DNA from: Micromonospora echinospora
GTDB taxonomy: Bacteria > Actinomycetota > Actinomycetes > Mycobacteriales > Micromonosporaceae
Direction: 5' to 3'
Assembly (NCBI RefSeq): GCF_900091495.1
Contig: NZ_LT607413.1
Coordinates: 4,727,001-4,791,000, forward strand
DNA length: 64,000 bases
Below the pieces are notes generated by a model. It was given only the letters and a program-made list of their open reading frames with translations. It had not been told where the DNA came from and did not search any database. Positions 37,585 through 47,200 of the stretch are shown here, piece after piece. Each line of letters starts with the position of its first letter. Position 1 is the first letter of the stretch. The translations under genes and the position numbers were made by a program.

Positions 37585-38313
37585 TCAGCGGGACGGGAAG
37601 CCGGCGCAGATCGCGTCGAGCAGCTCGGCGGGGGCGTCGACGAAACGGTTGTGCCGTCCGGGAAACACGACGAAGGTCGTCTTGCCGCTGTCGGCCCATC
37701 CCGCCAGCTGCTCCGGACGGTACTCCGTGTCATCGGTCCAGCCGATGGCGGTGATCGGGCAGTGCCGCAGCGGCGCCGAGGCCACGTACCGCCGCCGCAA
37801 CCCGATGTCGTCGCGGAGCACCCTGACGTAGAGCGCCACCAGCTCCGGGTGCGGCTCGCGGCCGAGATCTCGGATGGTCGCCTCCAGCTCCACCGTCAGC
37901 TCGGGCTCGTCCATGTCGAGCATGCGCCCTGCCGGGCCGAGCTGCGGTGGCAGCTCGGAGGAGACAAACAGCCGTGTCGGCGGCAGGCCCCGACGTTCGA
38001 GGTGAACAGCCACCTCGAACGCGGCGATAGCCGACCAGCAGTGCCCGAAGAACGCGACGGGCACGTCGAGGTACGGTTCCAGCCCGGCGACCATGTCCGC
38101 CGCGAGGCCCTGGAATGTCGCCGGCATCCGATCCTTGAACCGGGTCAGCCGGCCCGGCAGCTCCACCGGAAGGAACTCGATCGAGTCCTGCTCCCGGGGC
38201 CAGTTCTCGAAGACGTTCGTGCCGCAGCCCGCCTGCGGAATACAGAAGACCCGCCCAGCCGCCGCCGGTGACGGGGACCGCTGCAGCCACACCGGGTTGG
38301 CAGCCGGGCGCAT
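37585..38313 (-). CDS. Type II thioesterase
   Basis: 242 residues from ATG 38313, which overlaps the MbtH stop. Alpha/beta hydrolase: FCIPQAGCGTNVFENWP (oxyanion region), nucleophile Ser in FFGHCWSAIAA, C-terminal FPGRHNRFVD with the catalytic His. Stand-alone thioesterases free stalled or misprimed carrier domains, or release amino acids from A-T didomain proteins. Last gene of the long leftward operon; its 3' end directly abuts transposon debris. Same subfamily as the gene at 57033 (shared SEVAPQ/SELPPQ and GHC-SA patterns). Confidence 0.88.
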   Translation of the reverse strand: MRPAANPVWLQRSPSPAAAGRVFCIPQAGCGTNVFENWPREQDSIEFLPVELPGRLTRFKDRMPATFQGLAADMVAGLEPYLDVPVAFFGHCWSAIAAFEVAVHLERRGLPPTRLFVSSELPPQLGPAGRMLDMDEPELTVELEATIRDLGREPHPELVALYVRVLRDDIGLRRRYVASAPLRHCPITAIGWTDDTEYRPEQLAGWADSGKTTFVVFPGRHNRFVDAPAELLDAICAGFPSR

Positions 38314-38504
38314 CACCGCGTGCTGAGCGGACGGAGATCCGTCCAGTTCGCCTCGACGTAGTCGAGGCAGGCCTGCCGGGTGCCGGGACCGTGAACGACC
38401 CGCCAGCCCGCCGGTACCTCCAGGTGGCACGGCCAGATCGAGTGCTGCTCCTCGTCGTTGACAAGAACGAGAAACTCGCGATCGGGATCCTCGAACGGGT
38501 TCAC
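38313..38504 (-). CDS. MbtH-like protein
   Basis: 63 residues from GTG 38504, overlapping the upstream stop by 4 bp. It shows the family core: [34 protein letters not shown], and [11 protein letters not shown]. MbtH proteins bind NRPS adenylation domains and are needed for their folding or activity. One of two copies in the window (other at 62479). Confidence 0.93.
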   Translation of the reverse strand: MNPFEDPDREFLVLVNDEEQHSIWPCHLEVPAGWRVVHGPGTRQACLDYVEANWTDLRPLSTR

Positions 38505-39412
38505 GACACGTGCTCCTTGACGGCTGGGTCGACGGTGCTGAACGGGTCCAACTCTTGCGCCGACCGCTCCAACGTGTAGTAGCGGCGGAGCTTGAGCGCG
38601 TGCGGCAGGACGGCGGGATCGGCGCTGCCACGGGCGAGGTCGATGAGGGTGCTCCATACGAAGTCGTCGCCACCGTCGCTGCGGTAGTGCTTCTTGATGA
38701 CGATGCTGAAGACCTCGTTGAAGGTGTCCATGGTCAGGACGTCGGCGAGCCCCAGCAGACTCGCCCGCTCCGGGCCGGTCAACGCCGGCCGCGACACCAT
38801 ACGGTCAGCCGGAATGCCGGTGTCGGGGGTCCCTCCGGCGACGGTAAGCAGCGAACCCGGGTCGGGCGTGTCGACGAAATCGAGCATCAGGTGGATCCGC
38901 TTGATGCCGGACAGCACCGCGACCGCGTGGATCACCGAGGCGTCGAGGAACCAGATCTCCCCCTGCCGCATCCGGTACACCGTGTTGCCCTCGGTGAACA
39001 GACAGTTGTCGTCGGTGGCGAGGGGAATGTGCATCCGGTGCGCGTTGCGCGACTGGTTCGGCAGGTCGTCGAGTTCGAGGAGGTCCCGGTGAGGGATGCC
39101 GACGCTGTTGGTCACCAGGGCGAGCCGGGCGAAGTTCAGCCGGTCGAGGTCGGCCGTGTCGGTGATCAGCTTCCGCAGATACGGCAACTGGTCGGCATAG
39201 GCCGTGAAGGCAGGCGGCCGGTCGTAGGCGTAGTTGGTCACGACACCGTCGCCGGTGTCACCGCCCGGAGCCCAGAGCATGCAGCTATTCCAGGATCCGC
39301 CGAAGATGTAGTCGCTGTAGGCCTCAGACCACCGCAACGACAGGCTCCGTTCGAGGTCCTCGCCGAGGCGGGCATCGTCCAGGGGAACGGTCGCCACGTA
39401 ATGGGTTCTCAT
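38501..39412 (-). CDS. Fe(II)/2-oxoglutarate hydroxylase, proline-hydroxylase-like
   Basis: 303 residues. HRD iron pair in [44 protein letters not shown], distal His in [21 protein letters not shown] with the 2-oxoglutarate Arg. The C-terminal part ([37 protein letters not shown]) resembles the extra domain of cis-3-proline hydroxylases, so free L-proline or a proline analogue is the best guess. It is translationally coupled to MbtH. With the 4-alkylproline genes nearby, a modified-proline residue in the product would make sense, but which substrate it uses is inference. Confidence 0.75.
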   Translation of the reverse strand: MRTHYVATVPLDDARLGEDLERSLSLRWSEAYSDYIFGGSWNSCMLWAPGGDTGDGVVTNYAYDRPPAFTAYADQLPYLRKLITDTADLDRLNFARLALVTNSVGIPHRDLLELDDLPNQSRNAHRMHIPLATDDNCLFTEGNTVYRMRQGEIWFLDASVIHAVAVLSGIKRIHLMLDFVDTPDPGSLLTVAGGTPDTGIPADRMVSRPALTGPERASLLGLADVLTMDTFNEVFSIVIKKHYRSDGGDDFVWSTLIDLARGSADPAVLPHALKLRRYYTLERSAQELDPFSTVDPAVKEHVS

Positions 39413-39515
39413 CAGCTCTCCCAGTCCTCTCCGCGGCGAGGCTATCGACGCCCTGCCGGTTCCGCGCAGTCACCGGAACAGGCGACAGGGCCGGCTGCGC
39501 CGGCGTCCACGCTGG

Positions 39516-40403
39516 TCAGGACTGCCAGCGGCCCAGATCCCCGGCGACGTCCTCCAGCACGGCGACCTTGCCCTCAAACGGCTCATCCGGTCGCGGCCAC
39601 TGCACGACGAGGTCGGTGATGCCCACCTCGGCGAACCTGCCCGCAGCGTCGAAGAACGCATCCCTGCTGTCAAGGACGCCGCCCACCGTCGGGCCCGCGA
39701 CCAGCAACCGGCGGATGGTCGCCGGATCCCGGCCGACCTCGGCGCACGCCTCCTCCAACGCGGTCACCTGACGCCGCAGGACCGGCAGAGCCTGCTCGTA
39801 GGGGGCGCTGGCGAACCGGTTGGGGTCACCGGTGGTCACCCAGTACTGTCCGTGGCGGGCGGCCAGGCGCAGGCCCCGTGGGCCGGCGGCCGCCACGGCG
39901 AGCGGGACCCGGGGCGTCTGCTGGCACAGCGGGTGCGAGTGCACCTGCTTGGCGACGTAGTACCGGCCGTCGAAGTCGGTGACCGGTTGGGTGAGAAGCA
40001 TGTCGGTGAGCTGCAGGTACTCCGCGAACCGCTCGCTGCGCTCCCGCCGGCTCCACTCGGTGCGGCGAGTCATGGTGGCGTCGAAACCGGGTGCCCCCGA
40101 CCCGATGCCCAGAATGAGCCGGCCGGAGGAGATGTCGTCGAGGGCGGTGACGTCCTTGGCGAGGTAGACCGGGTCCCGAAGGTTCGGCGACGCGACCAGG
40201 ACACCGATCCGGATGCGGGTCGTCGCCAACGCCGCCGCGGTCATCGTCGGCACCGCCGTGAACCACTCCCGCTCGCGGAACATACGCCAGTTCAGGTGGT
40301 CATAGGTCCAGGCGTGATCGAAGCCCATCTGCTCGGCCTGCTGCCACTTGCCGCGAGCCACCGACCAACGGTCCTCCGGCACAATCATGACCCCGAATCT
40401 CAT
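39516..40403 (-). CDS. LLM-class F420-dependent oxidoreductase, possible LmbY/Apd6-like reductase
   Basis: 295 residues. Luciferase-like TIM barrel: MRFGVMIVPEDRW, AEQMGFDHAWTYDHLNW, PTMTAAALATTRIRIGVLVASPNLRDPVYLAKDVTALDDISSGRLILGIGSG, typical of deazaflavin F420 enzymes. LmbY-type homologues reduce an imine/diene late in 4-alkylproline biosynthesis, and the three early genes of that route lie at 30752-34035. It starts by ATGA overlap with the flavin oxidase. Family is certain; pathway role is inference from context. Confidence 0.8.
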   Translation of the reverse strand: MRFGVMIVPEDRWSVARGKWQQAEQMGFDHAWTYDHLNWRMFREREWFTAVPTMTAAALATTRIRIGVLVASPNLRDPVYLAKDVTALDDISSGRLILGIGSGAPGFDATMTRRTEWSRRERSERFAEYLQLTDMLLTQPVTDFDGRYYVAKQVHSHPLCQQTPRVPLAVAAAGPRGLRLAARHGQYWVTTGDPNRFASAPYEQALPVLRRQVTALEEACAEVGRDPATIRRLLVAGPTVGGVLDSRDAFFDAAGRFAEVGITDLVVQWPRPDEPFEGKVAVLEDVAGDLGRWQS

Positions 40404-41800
40404 GTCGCCCTCTCGCCGCGCTGACCCGGATCGATGTTGTAGTTGTACCGGAAGAGGTTGGCGGGGTCGACGCGCCGCTTGAGCGCCAGCAGATGCCGCC
40501 ACCGGTCCCCGTACGCCTCCCGCACACCGTCGGCACCCTCGTCGCTGAGGAAGTTCACGTACTTGCCGGTGGTGTGGGCGGCCAGGGCGTCGCTGAAGTC
40601 CCGGACCCACGCCACGTGCCGATCACGGTCGTCGTCCGGTTCCCAGCCCGCGAAGATGTTGATGTTGTGACCGGCGTTCCGGGAGGCATAGGAACTCTGG
40701 TGCGACGGTACGCGCCCCACCGCCCCACCCAGGTGGTAGATAGGTACCGCCGAGGTCCCGGACGTGATCCGCGAGGCGTGCGTGACGACCGTGTCGATGA
40801 CGTCGTCGGTGAGTGTCGCGACATCCGCCGACCGCCAGTAGTAGTGCTTGCCGTGCGGCACGGAGGCGTCCACGAGTCTCTGCAGGTCGACGTAGGCCAT
40901 CGGCGCGACGGTGTCGATGATCGAGGGACCCATCTCCCGGAACGGTCTCAGCGCGGCCAGCCCGTCGTCGATGTCGCCGGACCAGCACAGCACCATCGCC
41001 ATGACCGGCGTGCCGTGCAGCGCGGCGGGCACGGTGGGCAGGGGAGGACACAACCGCAGGTTCACGATCGACCCCAGCTCGTCCGGCGCATCGATGATGA
41101 GGTCGCGGTAACGCGCCAGCAGCGCCGGCGCGGCGTCCAGCGGCCGGATGACCATGCCGGCCAGCACGGTCGGACCCACCTCGTGCAGCCGGAGCCCGAA
41201 GCGGACGACCACGCCGAAGTTCCCGCCGCCGCCGCGTAGCCCGCGCAGGAAGTCCGGATCCGTAGTCGCGTCCACCGTGACCAGCCGGCCGTCCGCGGTC
41301 AGCACGTCGGCCTCGACGAGATTGTCCGCGGCCAGGCCACACCGGCGCATCAGATGTCCGATCCCACCGCCCAGGGTGAGCCCGCCCACCCCCGTGTGGC
41401 TGACGATGCCGCCGGTGACCGCCAAACCATGCGCCTGGGTCGCCCGGTCGACGTCGCTCCAGAGCGCGCCGCCCTGCACGTGCGCCACCCTCCGACCAGG
41501 ATCCACCGTCACCGCCCGCATCGACGACAGGTCGACCACAACGCCGTCCTCGCAGAGCGCATGCCCGGCGACCCCGTGCCCGCCCCCGCGTACGGCGATC
41601 GGCAGGCCCCGCTGCGCGGCGAAGCGCACCGTCTCCGCGACGTCCTCCGCATCGGCGCACCGGGCGATCAACGCGGGACGCCGGTCGATGTCGCCGTTCC
41701 AGATGGTGCGTGCCTCCTGGTACAGCGGATGCGCGGGCGTGATGAGATCACCCCGCAGGACGGCGGCCAGCTTGTCGCCGTCATCGGTAGGGCCTGCCAC
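40400..41800 (-). CDS. FAD-linked oxidase (berberine bridge enzyme-like)
   Basis: 466 residues. VAO-fold FAD domain with the covalent-flavin His in IAVRGGGHGVAGHA, then AVTGGIVSHTGVGGLTLGGGIGHLMRR, GLAADNLVEADVLTADGR, and the C-terminal NLFRYNYNIDP. The second cysteine used for bicovalent attachment in plant BBE is absent, so attachment is probably through His only. Such oxidases desaturate or cyclise small molecules in antibiotic pathways. It sits between the A-T NRPS (33-bp gap) and the F420 reductase; a role in forming or desaturating a ring amino acid is plausible but unproven. Confidence 0.85.
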   Translation of the reverse strand: MAGPTDDGDKLAAVLRGDLITPAHPLYQEARTIWNGDIDRRPALIARCADAEDVAETVRFAAQRGLPIAVRGGGHGVAGHALCEDGVVVDLSSMRAVTVDPGRRVAHVQGGALWSDVDRATQAHGLAVTGGIVSHTGVGGLTLGGGIGHLMRRCGLAADNLVEADVLTADGRLVTVDATTDPDFLRGLRGGGGNFGVVVRFGLRLHEVGPTVLAGMVIRPLDAAPALLARYRDLIIDAPDELGSIVNLRLCPPLPTVPAALHGTPVMAMVLCWSGDIDDGLAALRPFREMGPSIIDTVAPMAYVDLQRLVDASVPHGKHYYWRSADVATLTDDVIDTVVTHASRITSGTSAVPIYHLGGAVGRVPSHQSSYASRNAGHNINIFAGWEPDDDRDRHVAWVRDFSDALAAHTTGKYVNFLSDEGADGVREAYGDRWRHLLALKRRVDPANLFRYNYNIDPGQRGERAT

Positions 41801-41833
41801 GGCCGTCCTCCTGACTTCTCGCGGTGCTCGTCG

Positions 41834-44224
41834 TCAGGGATCCTGACGACCGTACACGTCGGACACCTGCCCGGCTGCCCGGATCGACGCCGCCACCTGC
41901 CGCAGCGTCCCGAAGAGCAAGTCGGTCACCGCCGGCTCGTGACCCAGCCGCTGCCCACACTCGTCGAGCAGCCGGAACGCGAGCAACGAGTGCCCACCGA
42001 GCTGCACGAAGGTGTCCAGCACGCTGACAGACTCCGTCTGCAGGACCATCCGGTAGATGTCGACCAGTGCCGCCTCGACCCCGTCGGCCGGCGCCACGAT
42101 CTCCCGGGCCCGGTCGACCTGTTCGCGCCACGCGCCGAGCAGAGCGTCACGATCGACCTTCCCGTTCATCGTGGCCGGAATGCGGTCCACCGGCACGATC
42201 TGCTCGGGTCGCATGTGCTCGGGCAGAACCGCCGCGGCGCGCGCGGCGAGGGACTGCAGATCCTCCTCGGTGATGCCTGCCGCCCCGGCGGGCGCGACGA
42301 ACGCGAGAAGGCGGACAGGGTCGTCGTGACCGACGACGGCGCAGTCACCGACCGCCGGGTGCGCGGCCAGCACCGCCTCGATCTCACCCGGCTCGACCCG
42401 CAACCCGCGGACCTTGATCTGGCGGTCGATGCGACCCAGGTGCTCCAGCAGACCGTCGTCGCGGTATCGGCACAGGTCACCCGTGCGGTACATCCGCGCC
42501 CCCGGCGGGCCGTACGGGTCCGCGACGAACCGCTCGGCGGTACGCGCCGCCGCGCGCCAGTATCCATGCGCCAACGCGATCTCACCGCCGATGTACGCCT
42601 CCCCGGGCATACCCACCGGCACCGGATCGAGGTTCTCGTCCAGCACGTGGATCCGGAAGTTCGCGGCTGGCCGACCGACCGGCACGACCGAACCACCCAT
42701 CCCGTGCGGGATGACGTTGTCGGTGACCGGACCCGCCTCGGTGGGCCCGAAGGCGTTGACGAGCGTGGTCGCCGGCAGGGTGGCGTGGAACCTGTCGCGG
42801 AGCCGAGGGCTCATCGACTCGCCACCGCACAACGCCCACCGCAGCGCACCGGCCCGCTCGGCGGACACCGCCTCCAGGAACGGTGTCACCACGGTCGGCA
42901 CGAAGAAGATTGTCGTCACGGCGTACCGCTCGACGACCCGGGCGAGGTGCGCGGGATCGCGGTGCCCGCCGGGCCGGCAGACCACCAGCCGTCCGCCGTG
43001 GTACAGCGGCCAGAAAAGCTCCCAGATGGAGACGTCGAAGCCGGGGGAGGTCTTGAAGACCGCGCTGTCACCCGCCCGGAACGGGTACTCGCGCTGCATC
43101 CACTCGATGTTGGCCAGGGCTGCGTCACTCGGGTAGGCGACACCCTTCGGCAGCCCGGTGGTGCCCGAGGTGTACAGGATGTGCACCAGGTCCGCGGCGC
43201 TGCCACCTACCTGGAGGTCCATCGCGGGACAGCGTCCCCACGATGCCCGGTCCGCGTCGAGGTCCAGAACGCGCCAGGCGCCTGCGGGGACGCGCTCGCG
43301 GCACGCCGCGTCGGTCAGTACGTGTCGCGGCGCGGAGTCGTCCAGCATGTAGGCCAACCGGGCGTCCGGCAGTTCCGCATCGATCGGCACGTAGGCCGCA
43401 CCGGTCTTCACCGCGGCGTAGATGGCCACGACCTGGTCAACGCCACGCGTCATGCAGATCCCGACGCGGGTACCGGCACCGGCACCGTCCGCCCGGAGGA
43501 AGTGGGCCAGCCGATTGGCGCGCTCGTTGAGCTGCCGGTAGCTGAGCGTCCGACCGTTCTCGTCCACCAGGGCATCGCCGTCGGGTGTCCGCTGGACCTG
43601 TTCCTCGAACGGTCCGGCCAGGGTGCGGTGCAGGATCCGGGGCCGCCGGTACAGGTTGAGGCGGTACAGGATCCGGTCCCGTTCGGCCGCATCGACCAGC
43701 GCGTGCGCGGCCAGCGGCGCGGCGGGATCGTCGGTCACGCACCGGAGCAGGTGCAGCAGGGACCGGGCCCAGCACAGGGCGACGGCGGTGTCCGCGGAGT
43801 CCGTCGTCGCCTGCACGACGAGGGCGTCACCGGCCTCCGACACGGCGATCGTCGTGTCGACCCGTGACTCGTCGCTGCTGTCCGGAACGCCCTGCTCGGC
43901 GGCCTGCCGCAGGGCGGTGTCGAAGCTGACGGTCTCGTCGAGCGGGTCGCATCCCCGCACGATGACCGCCTTCCGGTCGCCCCAGCGCAGCCGGACCCGG
44001 ACGGGGGTGTCTCGGCGGGACAGCCGCCGCGCCAACACCGTGACGCAGAGCCGCAGGGCGAGCGGTTCGTCGGCCCCGGTGGCCGTGGCGACTGCCCGCA
44101 GGCGATCCGTCAGAGCAGCGGTGATCGGAACCGGTCCCACTGGCAGCGCCGAACCGGGGCCGTCCTCACCGGCGTCGGGGACGGTGCCTGCCGTCGCCAA
44201 CGAGACCGGCCAGCCGCCGGTCAC
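41834..44224 (-). CDS. NRPS: truncated C-like N-terminus, A and T domains
   Basis: About 796 residues from a GTG that overlaps the upstream stop (GTGA). The first ~190 residues look like the C-terminal half of a condensation domain and lack HHxxxDG. A domain about 195-690 (LVHILYTSGTTGLPKGVAYP, NAFGPTEAGPVTDN, GRIDRQIKVRGLRVEPGE, NGKVDRDAL); T domain Ser in [10 protein letters not shown]. My manual code is D-V-W-F-L-G-A-P-V-K, with no assignment I trust. It probably continues the module of the C-T-C-T protein encoded just upstream. Confidence 0.9.
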   Translation of the reverse strand: MTGGWPVSLATAGTVPDAGEDGPGSALPVGPVPITAALTDRLRAVATATGADEPLALRLCVTVLARRLSRRDTPVRVRLRWGDRKAVIVRGCDPLDETVSFDTALRQAAEQGVPDSSDESRVDTTIAVSEAGDALVVQATTDSADTAVALCWARSLLHLLRCVTDDPAAPLAAHALVDAAERDRILYRLNLYRRPRILHRTLAGPFEEQVQRTPDGDALVDENGRTLSYRQLNERANRLAHFLRADGAGAGTRVGICMTRGVDQVVAIYAAVKTGAAYVPIDAELPDARLAYMLDDSAPRHVLTDAACRERVPAGAWRVLDLDADRASWGRCPAMDLQVGGSAADLVHILYTSGTTGLPKGVAYPSDAALANIEWMQREYPFRAGDSAVFKTSPGFDVSIWELFWPLYHGGRLVVCRPGGHRDPAHLARVVERYAVTTIFFVPTVVTPFLEAVSAERAGALRWALCGGESMSPRLRDRFHATLPATTLVNAFGPTEAGPVTDNVIPHGMGGSVVPVGRPAANFRIHVLDENLDPVPVGMPGEAYIGGEIALAHGYWRAAARTAERFVADPYGPPGARMYRTGDLCRYRDDGLLEHLGRIDRQIKVRGLRVEPGEIEAVLAAHPAVGDCAVVGHDDPVRLLAFVAPAGAAGITEEDLQSLAARAAAVLPEHMRPEQIVPVDRIPATMNGKVDRDALLGAWREQVDRAREIVAPADGVEAALVDIYRMVLQTESVSVLDTFVQLGGHSLLAFRLLDECGQRLGHEPAVTDLLFGTLRQVAASIRAAGQVSDVYGRQDP

Positions 44225-47200
44225 GGCCGCCTTCCCGACCCGGCGTGGTCCGCGTCGACCCACGTGGCCCGCCCGTCGTCAGCTGCCGGGCGCGGCGCCC
44301 CAGATACGCCTGGGGGGCCGTCGAGCCACGCGGCGAGCTGACCAAGCACGGGCGTGACGAACACCTGGTGGGGATTCAGGTGCCGGCCCGTGGTCTCGCG
44401 GATGCGGGCGACGAGTTGGGTGGTGTGCAGCGAATTGCCACCGAGGTCGAAAAAGTGGTCTCCCGCGCCGACCCGGTCGACGCCGAGCAATTCCTGCCAG
44501 ATCGCGGCGAGCTGCCGTTCGGTGTCGGTGCGTGCGGGCGACATGTTGACGGCGCGCGGCGACACCGGGTCGGGCGGCGCGGGCGTGGGACGGGCCGGAC
44601 GGTCGGCGTTGTCGCTGCACGCCAACGCGTCGACGGGCGTCCCGGGTGACGACACACCGTGGGTGAGGGCTGCGGTGTAGTCGTCGAGGAAGCGGATCAT
44701 CCGGTCGTCGTCGAACAACTCCGTGGAGTACTCCACCGACACGCCGAGGTTGCCGTCGGGAACGTCGGCGACGTCGACGGCGACGTCGAACATGGCGTAC
44801 CGGTCCTCGACACTCACCGTCTCCACACGGACGTCCCCGAGCCGGAGGTCCGCGCCGGTGATGCCCGTCGGGTGCAGCGTCAGAGTCATCTGGAACAGCG
44901 GATTGCCGCCCGCCACCCGTGGTGGACGCAGCGCGTCAACGACGAGGTGGAAGGGGACGTCCTGGTGGGCGGTGGCGCCGATGACTGTGTCGTGGCAGCG
45001 GCGGACCAGCTCGGCGAACGTGGGATCGCCGCCCAGGTCGGTCCGCAGCACGACGGTGTTACCGAAGAAACCCGCCAGCGCGTCGATGTCCACGTGCGTG
45101 CGTCCGGAGAACAGGGACCCGACGGCCAGGTCGCGTTGTCCGGTGTAGCGGTGCAGCACGGTCAGCAGGGCGGCCTTGAGCACCGCCAGGAACGACACCC
45201 GGTGGGTACGGGCGTAGGCGCGCGCCGCGTCGGCGACATCCCGGGGCAGCCACCGGGTGACCGCGGTTCCGGCACCGGTGGGCTGTACCGGCCGGGGCCG
45301 GTCGGTGGGGAAACGCATCGGGGTGAGGCCGGCCAGCTTGTCGCGCCAGTAGCCGAGCTGGCGGTCCAACTCCGCCCCGGCCAGCCACCGCCGCTGCCAG
45401 GCGGCGAAGTCCGCCGGCTGGACGGGCAGGTCGGGCAGGTCGGCGTCGCGGCCGGTGACCGCGGCGGTGTACAGGGCCGACAGCTCACGGCCGATGATGG
45501 CGGCCGACCATCCGTCGGTGACGATGTGGTGGGCCACGAGCAGCAGCACGTGGTCCTTCGGGGCCACCCGGGCCATGGCGGTCCGGAACACCGGCCCGGC
45601 CTCCAGGTCGAACGGGCGGGAACACTCCGCCTCCGCCCATCGGTCGACCTCGTCGTCGTCCAGCTCGACGAACGGCAACCGCAGCGCCGCCGGCGTCGGG
45701 TCGACGACCTGGCGTGGCAGGCCGCCCTGGTCGACGAACCGGGTCCGCAGCGCCTCGTGCCGGGTCACCAACGCGTGCAGAGCGCGCTCCAGCGCCGGCA
45801 CGTCGAGGTCACCGCGCAGCCGAAGCGCGAACGGCACGTGGTAGGAGGTCGAGGTGGGATTGACCTGGTGGATGAACCAGACCGCCTCCTGTTGGTAGGT
45901 GCACGGCATCGCCGCGTCGCGGGGCACGGGGACCACCCGCCGTGGGTCGGTCTGCCGGTCCCGTTCGGCGCGTTTGGCGGCCAGCAGCCCTTCCAGGTCG
46001 GTGATCTCCCGGTCCAGCTCCGACCCGGTGTCCGGCTGTTGGGAGGTCAACGCGGCGGCTAGTTCGCGCACGCTGGGATGGGCGGCGAGCGTGCCGATGC
46101 TGGCCCCGTCGATGCGGCCGACGGCACGAACGGCGTCGAAGGAGTCGCCGCCCAGCTCGAAGAAGCTGACGTCCGCGTCGATCGTGGGCAGTTCGAGCAC
46201 GTCCCGGTAGACCGCAGCGATCGATTCCTCGAGCGCGGTGGCCGGTGCGTGTTCCGGCGGGACCGCCCCGACAGAACCGGGGGCCCCGGGTACGTCGATC
46301 GGCGACGTGGCCACGACGGGGCCTGCCGCGGCGGCGACCGGGGCGATGCGGTCGGCGGTGATCAGCGCCTCGAAGGCCGCGTGGAGGCTAGCTCCCAGCT
46401 CGTCGATGAACCCGGGCTCGAACCGTTCACGGTGGGTGAGGAGCTGCACGGTCTGGGCCTCCGGGGCGATCGTCAGCGCCACCGGATAATTGATCTTGTC
46501 GTACAGGGCCTCCTGGTGAAACGTCAGGGACTGCCCACCTGCCCTGGACTCGATGACCGAGGGGTACGTCTCCAGGGAGACGCTGCTGTCGAACAGCTGT
46601 TGCCCGGTGACTCCCGCCCACCTCTTGATGTCGGCCAGCGGGGTGTGCTCGTACCGGCGCATCTGCGCGTACGTGTGCTGAATGTCGCGCAGCCAGGGCC
46701 CCAGGTCACCATCGGCGGGCACCGTGATGCGCACGGGCAGCGTGTTGGCGAACACGCCCACAATCCGGTCGACCTGCCCGATTTCCGGTGGCCGACCCGA
46801 ACTGGCCGACCCGAACGTGATCTCCTCACCACCGGTGAAGCGACGCAGGACGATGGCCCACGCGGCCTGGATCATGGTGCCGAGGGTCACCCGATGCCGG
46901 GCCGCAGCGTCCCGCAACCCCTCGACGACACGCGCCGGCATCTCGGTGTTCCGCCGGTCGACCGCCCCGGTGCTCCTTGACGGGCTCCACGGCTTCAAGG
47001 TCGACAGGTGACGCGAGGAGATCCCGCCCAGCAGATCCGCCCAGAAGGACCGCGTCGCCTCCGGATCCTGACGTTGCAGCCACGCGATGTACGTGCGGAA
47101 CGGTGGGGGAGACGGCGGTGGGGGTCCACCGACGGTGAGATGCCGGTAGTGCGCCAGGACGTCGCTGAAGAAGATCGCCACCGACCAGCCGTCCATCAAC

